NCBI GenBank assembly: GCA_044357345.1
Contig: JBIKPR010000004.1
Location: 1 to 64,000, forward strand
Length of the DNA stretch: 64,000 nucleotides
Reading direction: 5' to 3'
Origin: JABMMZ01 sp044357345
GTDB lineage: Bacteria; Bacteroidota; Bacteroidia; NS11-12g; UBA955
Position 1 is the first letter of the stretch. Every line of letters begins with the position of its first letter. The notes under the pieces were generated by a model. It made no database searches. It had not been told where the DNA came from and saw only the letters and a program-made list of their open reading frames with translations. Shown here piece after piece: positions 25,420 to 33,792 of this stretch. A program made the translations under genes and the position numbers.

Positions 25420-26613
25420 TTGAAAAAGCAGATCTGCATATTGGGCGGTGGTGCAGCCGCTTTGGCTTTGGCATCATATATCGATGTAAGTAAATATGAA
25501 GTGCATATTTATGAAAAGAACAAAGCGCTTGCAAGAAAATTCTTAGTTGCTGGTGATGGCGGATTTAACCTTACCCATGGCAGCAGCATACAAGACATTA
25601 TCAAACAATATGAGCCTCAAGGCTTTTTAGACGATGCGTTGCATCAATTTAGCAACGATGATTTCAGGGCTTGGCTCAAGGAAACTGGAATTGAAACCTA
25701 CGTTGGCAGCAGCGGACGGGTATTTCCAATTAAATCAATTAAACCAATTGAAGTCCTACAGGCCATATTAAAAACACTTAAAAACAAAGGCATTGAAATA
25801 CATTTAGGTATGCATTGGACTGGATGGAATAAAGACAATTTATTACAACTAAACGGTTCTGATAGTTTAAAATCGGATATTGTAGTGTTTTCACTTGGAG
25901 GTTCAAGTTGGAAAGTAACTGGTTCAGATGGCACTTGGTTAGAGCATTTCAAATCAAAAAACATTCAAAACATTGACTTTAAAGCTTCAAACTGTGCATT
26001 TAAAATTGCTTGGCCAAGCGAATTCATTATGCATCACGCAGGGAAAGCGCTTAAAAACATTACACTTCGATGCAGCAGCAAAACCTTCACCGGCGAATTA
26101 AGTATTACAACTTTTGGACTAGAGGGAAATGCCATTTACCCACTCAGCTCAGAGATACAAACGGAATTGGCAACTAGTGGTGAAGCCACAATATTTATTG
26201 ATTTTAAACCCATGTTTTCGGAAGAAGCCTTGTTAAGTAAACTTGAAAAATCAAAAGAAAAAAGCATCTCCAACAAATTAAAAACTGATTTAAACTTGAG
26301 CAATACAGCCATTCAAATGATAAAAAACCATTTGAGTAAAGAGGTGTATTCCGATTATGCTTCACTTTCAAAGACAATAAAACAATTGCCTTTTAAAATT
26401 CTAGCTGCAGCGCCAATTGATGAGGCCATTTCTACGACAGGCGGCATTTCTTTGGATGCGGTAGATGAGAACTTCCAACTAAAACAAATGCCCAATCATT
26501 ATTGCATAGGAGAAATGCTGGATTGGAATGCACCCACTGGTGGCTATCTCTTACAAGGCTGTTTTAGCATGGGGGTAAAACTGGCTAGGCATCTAAATGC
26601 CCAAGAATCTTAA
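25420..26613 (+). CDS. FAD-dependent oxidoreductase, HI0933/TIGR03862-like flavoprotein
   Basis: A 397-residue flavoprotein with the FAD motif ICILGGGAAALALAS at the N-terminus, then YEKNKALARKFLVAGDGGFN, which places it in the branch with GxGGxN rather than GNGRCN. The C-terminal GGISLDAV and LDWNAPTGGYLLQGCFSMG complete the FAD site. The substrate is unknown for the family. The start is TTG at 25420, 35 bases after the MscS-like gene. Its 3' end overlaps the convergent Kir gene by 4 bases. Confidence 0.85.
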   Translation: MKKQICILGGGAAALALASYIDVSKYEVHIYEKNKALARKFLVAGDGGFNLTHGSSIQDIIKQYEPQGFLDDALHQFSNDDFRAWLKETGIETYVGSSGRVFPIKSIKPIEVLQAILKTLKNKGIEIHLGMHWTGWNKDNLLQLNGSDSLKSDIVVFSLGGSSWKVTGSDGTWLEHFKSKNIQNIDFKASNCAFKIAWPSEFIMHHAGKALKNITLRCSSKTFTGELSITTFGLEGNAIYPLSSEIQTELATSGEATIFIDFKPMFSEEALLSKLEKSKEKSISNKLKTDLNLSNTAIQMIKNHLSKEVYSDYASLSKTIKQLPFKILAAAPIDEAISTTGGISLDAVDENFQLKQMPNHYCIGEMLDWNAPTGGYLLQGCFSMGVKLARHLNAQES

Positions 26614-27545
26614 GTTAATACATCGTAAGCACCCAAACTAAGCACGTCCATTACTGTATTTCCATTTGAATCGGTGTAAAATGGGCGCTTAAATCTTGCA
26701 TTGTTAACGATTTCAGAACCAACATAACTGCTGCGGCTGTGAACTGTTTGGCCAAAGGTGTCGTCGTAGGCCGAAATCAAAATGTAAATTTCGACGTCTT
26801 TATCGACATAATCTTCAGGTGTAAAATCATTCAAAACACTATTTTCTGTAATGTTGTGTACCAAAGTCCACGACAAAGCCAACATACTTATCTTGTCTAT
26901 CTCTAAATCTAAGATCACAAAGCGTCTTGTATCGTTTCCGTTTTCATCATTTTCAACCCATGAAAAATTAACTTTGGCAGTCGCTTCAACTAAAGTGCCT
27001 TTTTTGTTGTTGCACAGCATAAACATCAAGGCCTTTCCATCCTTAAAAGGTGAAATTAATACGTTGGGCGAATATTTAACCCTGGCTTCTGGGCGGCTAA
27101 AACGACCGTACAAGGAGCCAGTAGCCAAAGCAAAGGTCATAAGACCTAAGAAGGCTTCATATCCCGCTAAAGTATTACAAAGCATACCTTTGGGATGCAG
27201 GCCTCCATACCCAACTGTGGTAAATGATTGTAAACTAAAAAAGAAACATTGCCAATAGGCCATAACACCCTCGCCTTCTATGCCTACGATGTTTTCAGGA
27301 CCAATGATATAGTACAAACTTGCAAACAAGAAATTTGCACCAACATAAATTGCAAGGACGGTAAACCAATACGTACTCCATTTACAGGTTATCACCCACT
27401 GGTAGACGTGAAACTCTGTCCAAAAATTATTTTTGCGTTTAATGTTAAATGAGCCATCCGCATTGATGCTTCGGTTTCGATTTCGTTCAATGCGGTTGTC
27501 AAACCCTAAATCATTTTTTGCAAGGTGTCTTGAAGGGATGCTCAT
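26610..27545 (-). CDS. Inward-rectifier potassium channel (KirBac-like)
   Basis: A 311-residue channel: N-terminal cytoplasmic slide-helix region (about 1-57), TM1 (about 58-82), pore helix and selectivity filter TVGYG (residues 110-114, in SFTTVGYGGLHPKG), TM2 (about 122-148, ending LYGRFSRP), and the immunoglobulin-like Kir cytoplasmic domain (about 150-311, VLISPFKDGKALMFMLCNN). All hallmark parts of Kir channels are present. It is convergent with the flavoprotein (4-base overlap). Gating ligand unknown. Confidence 0.93.
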   Translation of the reverse strand: MSIPSRHLAKNDLGFDNRIERNRNRSINADGSFNIKRKNNFWTEFHVYQWVITCKWSTYWFTVLAIYVGANFLFASLYYIIGPENIVGIEGEGVMAYWQCFFFSLQSFTTVGYGGLHPKGMLCNTLAGYEAFLGLMTFALATGSLYGRFSRPEARVKYSPNVLISPFKDGKALMFMLCNNKKGTLVEATAKVNFSWVENDENGNDTRRFVILDLEIDKISMLALSWTLVHNITENSVLNDFTPEDYVDKDVEIYILISAYDDTFGQTVHSRSSYVGSEIVNNARFKRPFYTDSNGNTVMDVLSLGAYDVLT

Positions 27546-27659
27546 AATGGTATGCTATTAAAACAATGAGAATAGGTGCAATTCTTTATATATGCGAATA
27601 TAATTAATTTACATTTAAATTACCCAAATAAAGACACAGATTGCGCTTCAATTTACAAC

Positions 27660-28340
27660 TTACAAAGTGATACTTGTAATCAACTGAAAAAAATGTTTTC
27701 CAGTTTCATCAAAATTACGGGTATCATATTGTCTAAGGTAACCAACAGACAATTGAAGATTCTCGTTGGGTTTTAACTGCATGCCAAACGACAGTCTATT
27801 TTTTTCAAATATAGACTGACTTGACAAGGTATAAGCTGAAATGCTATTAAAAAATTCATTAGCCAATGTTAATTTAATTTTACCATCTTTCAGAATTGGA
27901 TAGGCCAATCCAAGTCGATAACGAATTCTAAATTTAAATGCCGAAGGGAATTTGCGTATTTCAAATCGATACCTATTTTCAATTTCCAGTTTTTTTACGC
28001 GTTGACTCAAAAACACTTGGGCTGTAACTCGGATTTCATTCGCCACTTGTGGAGCGTTAAAATTTCCACCTGGGCTATATGTATTGTATTTACCGGCACC
28101 TAAAGAAACCCCGCAGTCCTTAGCGATTTGTTTTTGCAAGGATGCTTTGTACTCGTAATAATGGAACTGCTTATAAAAGCTTAAAGAACGCAATTGGGTT
28201 TCCCCATTTATTGTCCAATCTTTTTTAAACTTATGTCTTAATTGCAACACATTCCATGTTCCCAAGTTTTGAGAATACAACCTGAAATTACCTTGTAAAA
28301 AAAGAATGATAAGAATGAATATAATCCTCAAAGATTTCAT
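27660..28340 (-). CDS. DUF2490 outer-membrane-like protein
   Basis: About 226 residues from MKSLRIIFILIILFL, a clear signal peptide ending LYSQ; I prefer this start (28340) over 28370. The mature part alternates strands as in a beta-barrel: TWNVLQLRHKFKKDW, LSFYKQFHYYEYK, IENRYRFEIRKF, and a closing HFFQLITSITL. This fits DUF2490, a Bacteroidota family with predicted outer-membrane location and no known function. It is divergent from the ligand-gated channel homologue. Confidence 0.78.
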   Translation of the reverse strand: MKSLRIIFILIILFLQGNFRLYSQNLGTWNVLQLRHKFKKDWTINGETQLRSLSFYKQFHYYEYKASLQKQIAKDCGVSLGAGKYNTYSPGGNFNAPQVANEIRVTAQVFLSQRVKKLEIENRYRFEIRKFPSAFKFRIRYRLGLAYPILKDGKIKLTLANEFFNSISAYTLSSQSIFEKNRLSFGMQLKPNENLQLSVGYLRQYDTRNFDETGKHFFQLITSITL

Positions 28341-28413
28341 GGAGCAAATAAACAAAAAATAAAAAGCCAATTCATAAGTGCATTATAAACTTAACCAAAA
28401 ATTAATAATAGCG

Positions 28414-28421
28414 TAAATTTG
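28414..28421 (+). promoter_or_regulatory. Putative -7 box TAAATTTG for the ligand-gated channel homologue
   Basis: Exact TAnnTTTG on the plus strand, 28 bases before the TTG start at 28450. Confidence 0.5.
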
Positions 28422-28449
28422 TTAAAATAATTTCGCTGCAAAAAAAATT

Positions 28450-29607
28450 TTGAAATTGATATTATTAAATAGGCTTCATTTTAAAAATAAGGAAAAATCA
28501 CACCTCATCCTTAATGTCATCTTTACAAGCCTACTGATAGCCTGCTGCATCTCTGTTATATGGCTCTCAAACCATGTTTTTAAAATTTCAAGTAAAGTTA
28601 AGCAAGACATGTTTCAAACCATGGATGCCAAATCGCCTGATCCTGGCAAAACGTCTGCAGAACATACTGAAATCGATTCAAGTATTGAAAAAGTTAAGTT
28701 GGGAATTTATCTTGAAAGAATTGAAGAAATAGACATTAAACAATCTCGTTGGAATTATGAGTTCTACGTTTGGTTCAATTGGAACCCTAAAAAAATTGAT
28801 TTTTTGGGCAAAAAAGACACTGAGCATGCAAACGAGTTACCTTTCTCCATAATAAATGGTGATATCATATCTTCTGAAATTGTGCAGACTGCCTATGACA
28901 CTGCCAGCAATTCTCAATATATTCAATACTTGGTAAAGGCAAGGAATACACAGTTTTTTGATGTTTCGCTTTATCCAGTTGATCAACACGATTTAATTAT
29001 ACCTATTGAACACAAATGGCTTGACCGAAAAAGACTAGTTTTTGTTCCAGATACCGTTGATTCAAAAATAAGTTCAAGGGTTAGCATAAATGGATACGAG
29101 CGAAATACCAACTGTAAATTGATTGAAAAACCCCACGCTTATAAATCGGCCAGGGGTAACCCATCACTTAAATCTGGTTACAAAGTTAATTTTTCTCAAC
29201 TCAGAATGGCTATGAGAATTTCCCGTGGTGGATTGTCAAGTATTTTAAAGTTATTTATTGTATTATACATTGCTGTTCTTGTTACTTTTATTGCGCCTTT
29301 TGCCTCGGATCCAAGTAGGTACACCGTTGGTGCGCTTTTCACAACAGCAGGTGCGAATTACATTCTAGCTCAAAAACTTCCCGCAGTAGAAATATTTACA
29401 TTTGCAGAAATAATCAACACAGTTTGTTTGGTGATTATTGTCCTTATGATGGCCCTGCTTGCTATTTTGCCAGCAGTGATTTTTGCAGATGGAAATGCAG
29501 ACCCTTATGAGAAGAAAATGAACAGAAGAATCAACATGACTTGTTTCATCTTCTTCATTGTAATTAATATCTTATTAGCTGCAATTGCCCTGCAATCAAA
29601 CGGCTAA
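28450..29607 (+). CDS. Pentameric ligand-gated ion channel homologue (prokaryotic Cys-loop-like)
   Basis: A 385-residue membrane protein. There is an extra N-terminal membrane segment (about 19-40). The extracellular ligand-binding domain (about 80-260) has KVKLGIYLERIEEIDI, FYVWFNW, INGDIISSEIV and a Pro-loop FFDVSLYPVDQHDLIIPIE, where YPVDQH (175-180) matches the FPxDxQ of the family without flanking cysteines. Four membrane segments follow: M1 about 264-284, M2 about 291-311 (YTVGALFTTAGANYILAQKL), M3 about 313-345 and M4 about 362-381. The start is TTG behind a -7 box. Ligand and ion unknown; absence of the two cysteines is normal for bacteria. Confidence 0.82.
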   Translation: MKLILLNRLHFKNKEKSHLILNVIFTSLLIACCISVIWLSNHVFKISSKVKQDMFQTMDAKSPDPGKTSAEHTEIDSSIEKVKLGIYLERIEEIDIKQSRWNYEFYVWFNWNPKKIDFLGKKDTEHANELPFSIINGDIISSEIVQTAYDTASNSQYIQYLVKARNTQFFDVSLYPVDQHDLIIPIEHKWLDRKRLVFVPDTVDSKISSRVSINGYERNTNCKLIEKPHAYKSARGNPSLKSGYKVNFSQLRMAMRISRGGLSSILKLFIVLYIAVLVTFIAPFASDPSRYTVGALFTTAGANYILAQKLPAVEIFTFAEIINTVCLVIIVLMMALLAILPAVIFADGNADPYEKKMNRRINMTCFIFFIVINILLAAIALQSNG

Positions 29608-29701
29608 AAAGGTATAACAAAAAGTTTCTACTCAAATCCAGAATCTTAATCCTTTCATAATGGAATAGGTTAAGTTTAAGCAAGAAACTTAATTAATCTT
29701 A

Positions 29702-30091
29702 GTGGTCTTAAAATCAAAGAAATTAAGAATTTTTCACTCCACCGTAGTAAACTATTCTAGTTCGGACGGCATACTTGATGGGCAAACATACAAAAACAAA
29801 CGTTTTTACATCACCCTCAACGTGGTGTACTATTCCGCCACCCTGTGGCATCCACCTTATAGTATCTACCAACAGTTCCTGTTCGACACCATTGATTCAA
29901 TGCATAAGGAAGGCAACTCCTATATCAAAATAGCCCAGTGGATGAATGAGCAAGGACACCTGACCCCTAGAGGTTCGGTCTTCAAGCCCAACCATGCATG
30001 GTCTATTCATATGAAGAAGAGGAAGAGCAATGAAAGGTTCTCCCGAACCTATGATTCAGAGATCACCGATATCGGGATCGACATTATATAG
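29702..30091 (+). CDS. Recombinase-associated small protein
   Basis: A 129-residue protein starting at GTG. The middle (about 50-110) resembles the helix-turn-helix part of large serine recombinases: the block SIYQQFLFDTIDSM, then SYIKIAQWMNEQGH and LTPRGSVFKPNHAWSI, a pattern like KIAxxLNxxGxxTPRG. The N-terminal catalytic domain is absent, so this is either a stand-alone accessory protein of a resolvase element or a fragment. Codon use is more GC-rich than that of its neighbours. It overlaps the 3' end of the convergent resolvase pseudogene by 8 bases. Confidence 0.55.
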   Translation: MVLKSKKLRIFHSTVVNYSSSDGILDGQTYKNKRFYITLNVVYYSATLWHPPYSIYQQFLFDTIDSMHKEGNSYIKIAQWMNEQGHLTPRGSVFKPNHAWSIHMKKRKSNERFSRTYDSEITDIGIDII

Positions 30092-30653
30092 TACTAGCCT
30101 TCTCCTTCAACATAACGTCCACCTTCTTAACCTTTTGTATGGTTGAGGGGCTGCACTTCATGATGCTAACGATCTCACTATGGGTGTAACCGCTGTTGAG
30201 GTATTCTAATATGGTCTGCGTTCGCTTCTTCTGGATGAACTTCTATGGTGTGTCATTGGTGCCGATAACACGCCCCCTGTAAAGCTTCTTAGCCTTGCGG
30301 ATCTCTATGCCTTCCTTTTGGCGTTCCGCAATGAGGGTCTTTTCATAGCTCGATAGGGATGCAAGCAAGTTCAACAACAACTCACTGAATGGGTCAGGCT
30401 TGCCGTTCTCATCCATGTTCCTCAACGCTGGGTTCCTGCTCACCACGGTGATTCCCTTTTCGGTAAGTTCCTTCCAAACCGACAATACATTTAAGGTTGA
30501 TCTCCCAAGACGTGTAATATCGTGCACTTCAAGGTGGGTTAACTTATTATCATCAATCAACCTCTTCAATTGGGAACCATATGGTCGTTCATACAATGGG
30601 ATCAACCCGCTGCATTTATCTTCCATCACCGTAAATTCTTCGGCATTATCCAA
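30084..30653 (-). pseudogene. Serine recombinase (resolvase), truncated and interrupted by a stop
   Basis: The frame encodes the middle and C-terminal part of a resolvase: DKCSGLIPLYERP, the catalytic arginine region HDITRLGRSTLNV, SLSSYEKTLIAERQKEGIE, then GRVIGTNDTP. An in-frame TAG at 30243-30245 stops it. Past the stop the same frame continues with a helix-turn-helix (TILEYLNSGYTHSEIV, SIMKCSPSTIQKVKK) down to TAA at 30084. The N-terminal segment with the nucleophilic serine (YxRVST in relatives) is missing. Upstream, the same frame meets the stop of the lipoprotein gene. Almost certainly inactive. Confidence 0.85.
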
Positions 30654-30656
30654 AAT

Positions 30657-31142
30657 TTATTGGTTACTGTATGTATATGTTATAGTATAATCAAGACCAG
30701 GAATTCCCCCAATATCTAAAAATGCTATGCCATCTACAACAGTGCTAACCTTTAAAGTTGTCTCATCTAATTGAATAATATTCTGAGATTCTCCACCCCT
30801 TGTAAGTATTGTTTCAGAGGGATGAAAAACCCATGTAAATGGAGTGCTTTGAGGGTTTGAAGTGTAACATTTTGTTGCACCCTCATCATTAACACCTGTT
30901 CCACCTACATTATATTTATCTGTATCATCTTTTGAACAAGAAGGCATTTGAGCAAAAAAATCAGTAATTTTTGGTCCATCAATACTTAGTCCAGGATTGA
31001 TTGTTAATGCTGTCGATTTCCAAGGTTTTGATGTAAGAAGCTCTGTTTTGGTTTTGGCAGGTGTTGTTTTTTCATCTTCTTTTTTACAAGACGATATGGT
31101 CAAGAATGCCAATGCGGCAATAATTAAGGTGATTTTTCTCAT
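30657..31142 (-). CDS. Lipocalin-like small lipoprotein
   Basis: A 161-residue lipoprotein: leader MRKITLIIAALAFLTISSC with the lipobox Cys at residue 19, a charged linker, then TELLTSKPWKSTA, typical of Bacteroidota lipocalin-like lipoproteins, followed by STPFTWVFHPSETIL, IQLDETTLKVST and a final TITYTYSNQ strand. Function unknown. Its TAA is in the same frame as, and two codons upstream of, the resolvase fragment, so the element lies directly against its 3' end. Confidence 0.7.
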   Translation of the reverse strand: MRKITLIIAALAFLTISSCKKEDEKTTPAKTKTELLTSKPWKSTALTINPGLSIDGPKITDFFAQMPSCSKDDTDKYNVGGTGVNDEGATKCYTSNPQSTPFTWVFHPSETILTRGGESQNIIQLDETTLKVSTVVDGIAFLDIGGIPGLDYTITYTYSNQ

Positions 31143-31394
31143 TTGTTAATCAGCGAAATTAAAGATTAAATTTGAATTTATACCTATTGCACCTTTCAGA
31201 TTGATTTTAGTGTTTTAATATCAATCATTAAAAATATTCATATTAAAAATTGATTTAAATTGACATTGTTTATTTTATTTATTTGTTTCTGTGTATCAAT
31301 CCCATTCCTGCAACAATTTTATTGGTAAGGTTAAATATTTTAGATCGCTTGGAACACCTGTAAACACAGGGGGACCAGATTTTATCCGAACGAT
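31143..31394. other. AT-rich gap without recognisable features
   Basis: The 252 bases between the lipoprotein start and the glmS stop contain no reading frame, tRNA or clear hairpin that I can support. It is very AT-rich in its first half. Confidence 0.5.
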
Positions 31395-33239
31395 TTATTC
31401 AACAGTTACTGACTTCGCCAAGTTTCTAGGCTGGTCTACATTACAGCCTCTCAATACAGCTATATGGTAACTTAACAATTGCAATGGAATGGTAGACAAC
31501 AATGGTGTAAGTGCTTCTTCCGTATCAGGTATTTCAATAACATGGTCTGCCATTGCGCGTACTTGGGTATCGCCTTCAGTAACGATGGCTATAATTTTAC
31601 CTTTACGGGCTTTTACTTCTTGAATATTGCTCATCACCTTTTCGTACATGCCACGTTTTGGTGCAATGACCACCACGGGCATTTCTTCGTCAATCAAAGC
31701 AATAGGTCCGTGCTTCATTTCTGCAGCAGGGTAGCCTTCCGCGTGTATATAAGAGATTTCTTTTAATTTAAGTGCTCCTTCTAAAGCTACAGGGAAATTA
31801 ACGCCTCTGCCTAGGTATAAGAAATTTCTAGCATCTTTGTAAATGGCTGCGATTTTCATTACCTCGTCATTGGTCTTCAAGCATCTCTCTACCAATTGTG
31901 GAATTGCTTCTAATTCACTTAAAGTAGTTCTTAAACGGTCTTGAGAAATTGCACCTCTAATTTGGGCAACTGACAATGCCATTAAGGTTAAAACAGAAAC
32001 TTGAGCCGTAAAAGCCTTGGTCGATGCAACACCAATTTCAGGACCTGCGTGCGTGTAGGCTCCTGCGTGACTCATGCGTGGGATTGAAGATCCAACCACA
32101 TTGCAAACCCCAAATACTGTTGCCCCTTTTTCTTTAGCCAATTCCATTGCTGCCAAAGTATCTGCGGTTTCTCCACTTTGAGAAATGGCAATTACTAAAT
32201 CATCCGGATAAATAATCGGATTGCGGTATCGAAACTCAGATGCGTACTCAACTTCAACAGGAATTCTGGCGAACTCTTCAAATAAATATTCCCCCACCAA
32301 AGCAGCATGCCAACTGGTTCCACAACCTATTAATATCAGACGTTTAACATTGCGCAATTTGTCTTCATATTCATGGATACTGCGCATGGCAAACTTTCCT
32401 TGAATTGAATCAATACGGCCGCGAATACTATCGTGAATTGACTTTGGTTGCTCATATATCTCCTTCAACATAAAGTGGGGATATCCACCTTTCTCAATTT
32501 GTTCTAAATTGATTTCAAGTTTTTGAATAAAAGGAGTCTTGGTAACATTGTCGATGGTCTTAACACTTAATTGACCATCTTTTATAATCGCAATTTCACC
32601 ATCATTTAAATAGAACACATCACGCGTGTATTCAACGATTGGTGTTGCATCACTGGCCATAAAATACTCTCCTGGTTGATCGCCAATACCAACCACCAAA
32701 GGACTTCCTTTACGGGCTGCTATCAGTTTTGCAGGTTCATTCTTAACCAAAATAACAATAGCGTATGCGCCAATAACTTGATTGAGCGCCAAACGAACCG
32801 ATTCATCAATTGAAATATTTTCATTGATTTGTATGTCTTCAATCAAATGAATTAAGACTTCGGTATCGGTATCACTTTCAAAAATATGACCGCGGTGCTG
32901 CAATTCTTCTTTAATGGTCGCATAATTCTCAATAATACCATTGTGGATAACGGCTAAATTTTTGGACTGGGATAAATGCGGATGCGCATTAGCATTATTT
33001 GGCTCTCCGTGGGTTGCCCAGCGTGTATGACCCATACCAATATGACCCAACACATCTTTACCTTCCACTGAGGCCTCTAAATCAGCAACCTTGCCCTTTG
33101 TTTTATATATATTTAATTCATCGTTGTGAATTAATGCGACACCAGCACTATCATACCCTCTGTATTCAAGTCTCTTTAGACCTTTAACAATAATTGGGTA
33201 AGCTTCTTTGGGTCCAATGTAAGATACGATTCCACACAT
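31395..33239 (-). CDS. glmS: Glutamine--fructose-6-phosphate aminotransferase (isomerizing)
   Basis: Makes glucosamine-6-phosphate from fructose-6-phosphate and glutamine, feeding peptidoglycan and lipid A. The 614-residue protein has an N-terminal glutaminase domain with the nucleophile Cys2 (MCGIVSYIG), RLEYRGYDSAG and HTRWATHG. Two SIS sugar-isomerase domains follow (about 285-614; LIGCGTSWHAAL, AISQSGETADTLA, LGRGVNFPVALEGALKLKE) and the C-terminus ends LAKSVTVE. Length is standard. No glmS-ribozyme-like sequence is evident upstream, as expected outside Firmicutes. Confidence 0.96.
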   Translation of the reverse strand: MCGIVSYIGPKEAYPIIVKGLKRLEYRGYDSAGVALIHNDELNIYKTKGKVADLEASVEGKDVLGHIGMGHTRWATHGEPNNANAHPHLSQSKNLAVIHNGIIENYATIKEELQHRGHIFESDTDTEVLIHLIEDIQINENISIDESVRLALNQVIGAYAIVILVKNEPAKLIAARKGSPLVVGIGDQPGEYFMASDATPIVEYTRDVFYLNDGEIAIIKDGQLSVKTIDNVTKTPFIQKLEINLEQIEKGGYPHFMLKEIYEQPKSIHDSIRGRIDSIQGKFAMRSIHEYEDKLRNVKRLILIGCGTSWHAALVGEYLFEEFARIPVEVEYASEFRYRNPIIYPDDLVIAISQSGETADTLAAMELAKEKGATVFGVCNVVGSSIPRMSHAGAYTHAGPEIGVASTKAFTAQVSVLTLMALSVAQIRGAISQDRLRTTLSELEAIPQLVERCLKTNDEVMKIAAIYKDARNFLYLGRGVNFPVALEGALKLKEISYIHAEGYPAAEMKHGPIALIDEEMPVVVIAPKRGMYEKVMSNIQEVKARKGKIIAIVTEGDTQVRAMADHVIEIPDTEEALTPLLSTIPLQLLSYHIAVLRGCNVDQPRNLAKSVTVE

Positions 33240-33355
33240 GTTTTTTAAAGTTATTAATTATGCAATAATAATTAAAAGTCTTTTTTAATTGAACTCCATT
33301 TATAAACAATCTCTGTCGAATGATGCTGTGGATTGATTAAAAAATAGAGCACAAA

Positions 33356-33380
33356 AAAAGGGATACATTACATCCCTTTT
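33356..33380 (-). terminator. Terminator downstream of the small secreted-protein gene
   Basis: Arms AAAAGGGAT (33356-33364) and ATCCCTTTT (33372-33380) with a 7-base loop. On the minus strand the hairpin is followed by a U run, so it ends transcription of the operon whose last gene stops at 33399. Confidence 0.82.
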
Positions 33381-33398
33381 AAATATTTTTATTGTTGG

Positions 33399-33788
33399 CT
33401 ATTGTTTTACCATTACAAAGGTTTCAAGATTGCCCTTTGGCATAAAGCTTTGAGGTCTATCCTTATCGTCTTCACCAAAGCGAATTCTTACTTTTGTAGG
33501 TCCCATAAATTCAAACAAGCCTTTGTTGGTAAACAAACTTTCACCAGTTATTCGGTCAATTTGAGCAATGTCAATTTTCTTAGGCCAGGCAACAGCCGTA
33601 TCTATTTTGTATTTATAGGAAATTGTATCTGCTTGGTGTGCTACTTTTAACACACTGTCATTCACAAAATGATAGCTGTACATATCGCCTTTTTTGGATA
33701 CTTTCCATACACCTCTAAGTGTATCAGATTCAGCAGCCTTAACATAAAAAGCAAAACTCAAGAAACTAAAAAGAAATAGATATTTCAT
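33399..33788 (-). CDS. Small secreted protein of unknown function
   Basis: About 129 residues from MKYLFLFSFLSFAFYVKA, a clean signal peptide; this start (33788) lies 4 bases after the accC stop and is preferred over 33809, inside accC. The mature part is a small beta-rich domain (GVWKVSKKGDMYSYHFVNDS) with lipocalin-like spacing. It is the last gene of the accBC operon and is followed by a terminator. No link to fatty-acid synthesis is visible beyond position. Confidence 0.65.
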   Translation of the reverse strand: MKYLFLFSFLSFAFYVKAAESDTLRGVWKVSKKGDMYSYHFVNDSVLKVAHQADTISYKYKIDTAVAWPKKIDIAQIDRITGESLFTNKGLFEFMGPTKVRIRFGEDDKDRPQSFMPKGNLETFVMVKQ

Positions 33789-33792
33789 GCTA

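Larger units (their letters stand above)
29693..30659. mobile_element. Remnant of a serine-recombinase element
   Basis: About 1 kb holding a small recombinase-associated gene on plus and a broken resolvase on minus, converging with an 8-base overlap. Base composition is visibly richer in G+C (about half) than the flanks. I find no clear terminal inverted repeats or target duplication, so the boundaries are those of the reading frames. Confidence 0.6.

Noticed and set aside
31143..31394. Gap searched for a tRNA or small RNA.
   Set aside because: No cloverleaf, T-arm consensus or strong hairpin was seen; left as a gap.
33240..33398. Possible glmS riboswitch/ribozyme region upstream of glmS.
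   Set aside because: The glmS ribozyme is a Gram-positive feature, and no matching sequence or fold is visible here; only the terminator of the neighbouring gene is present.
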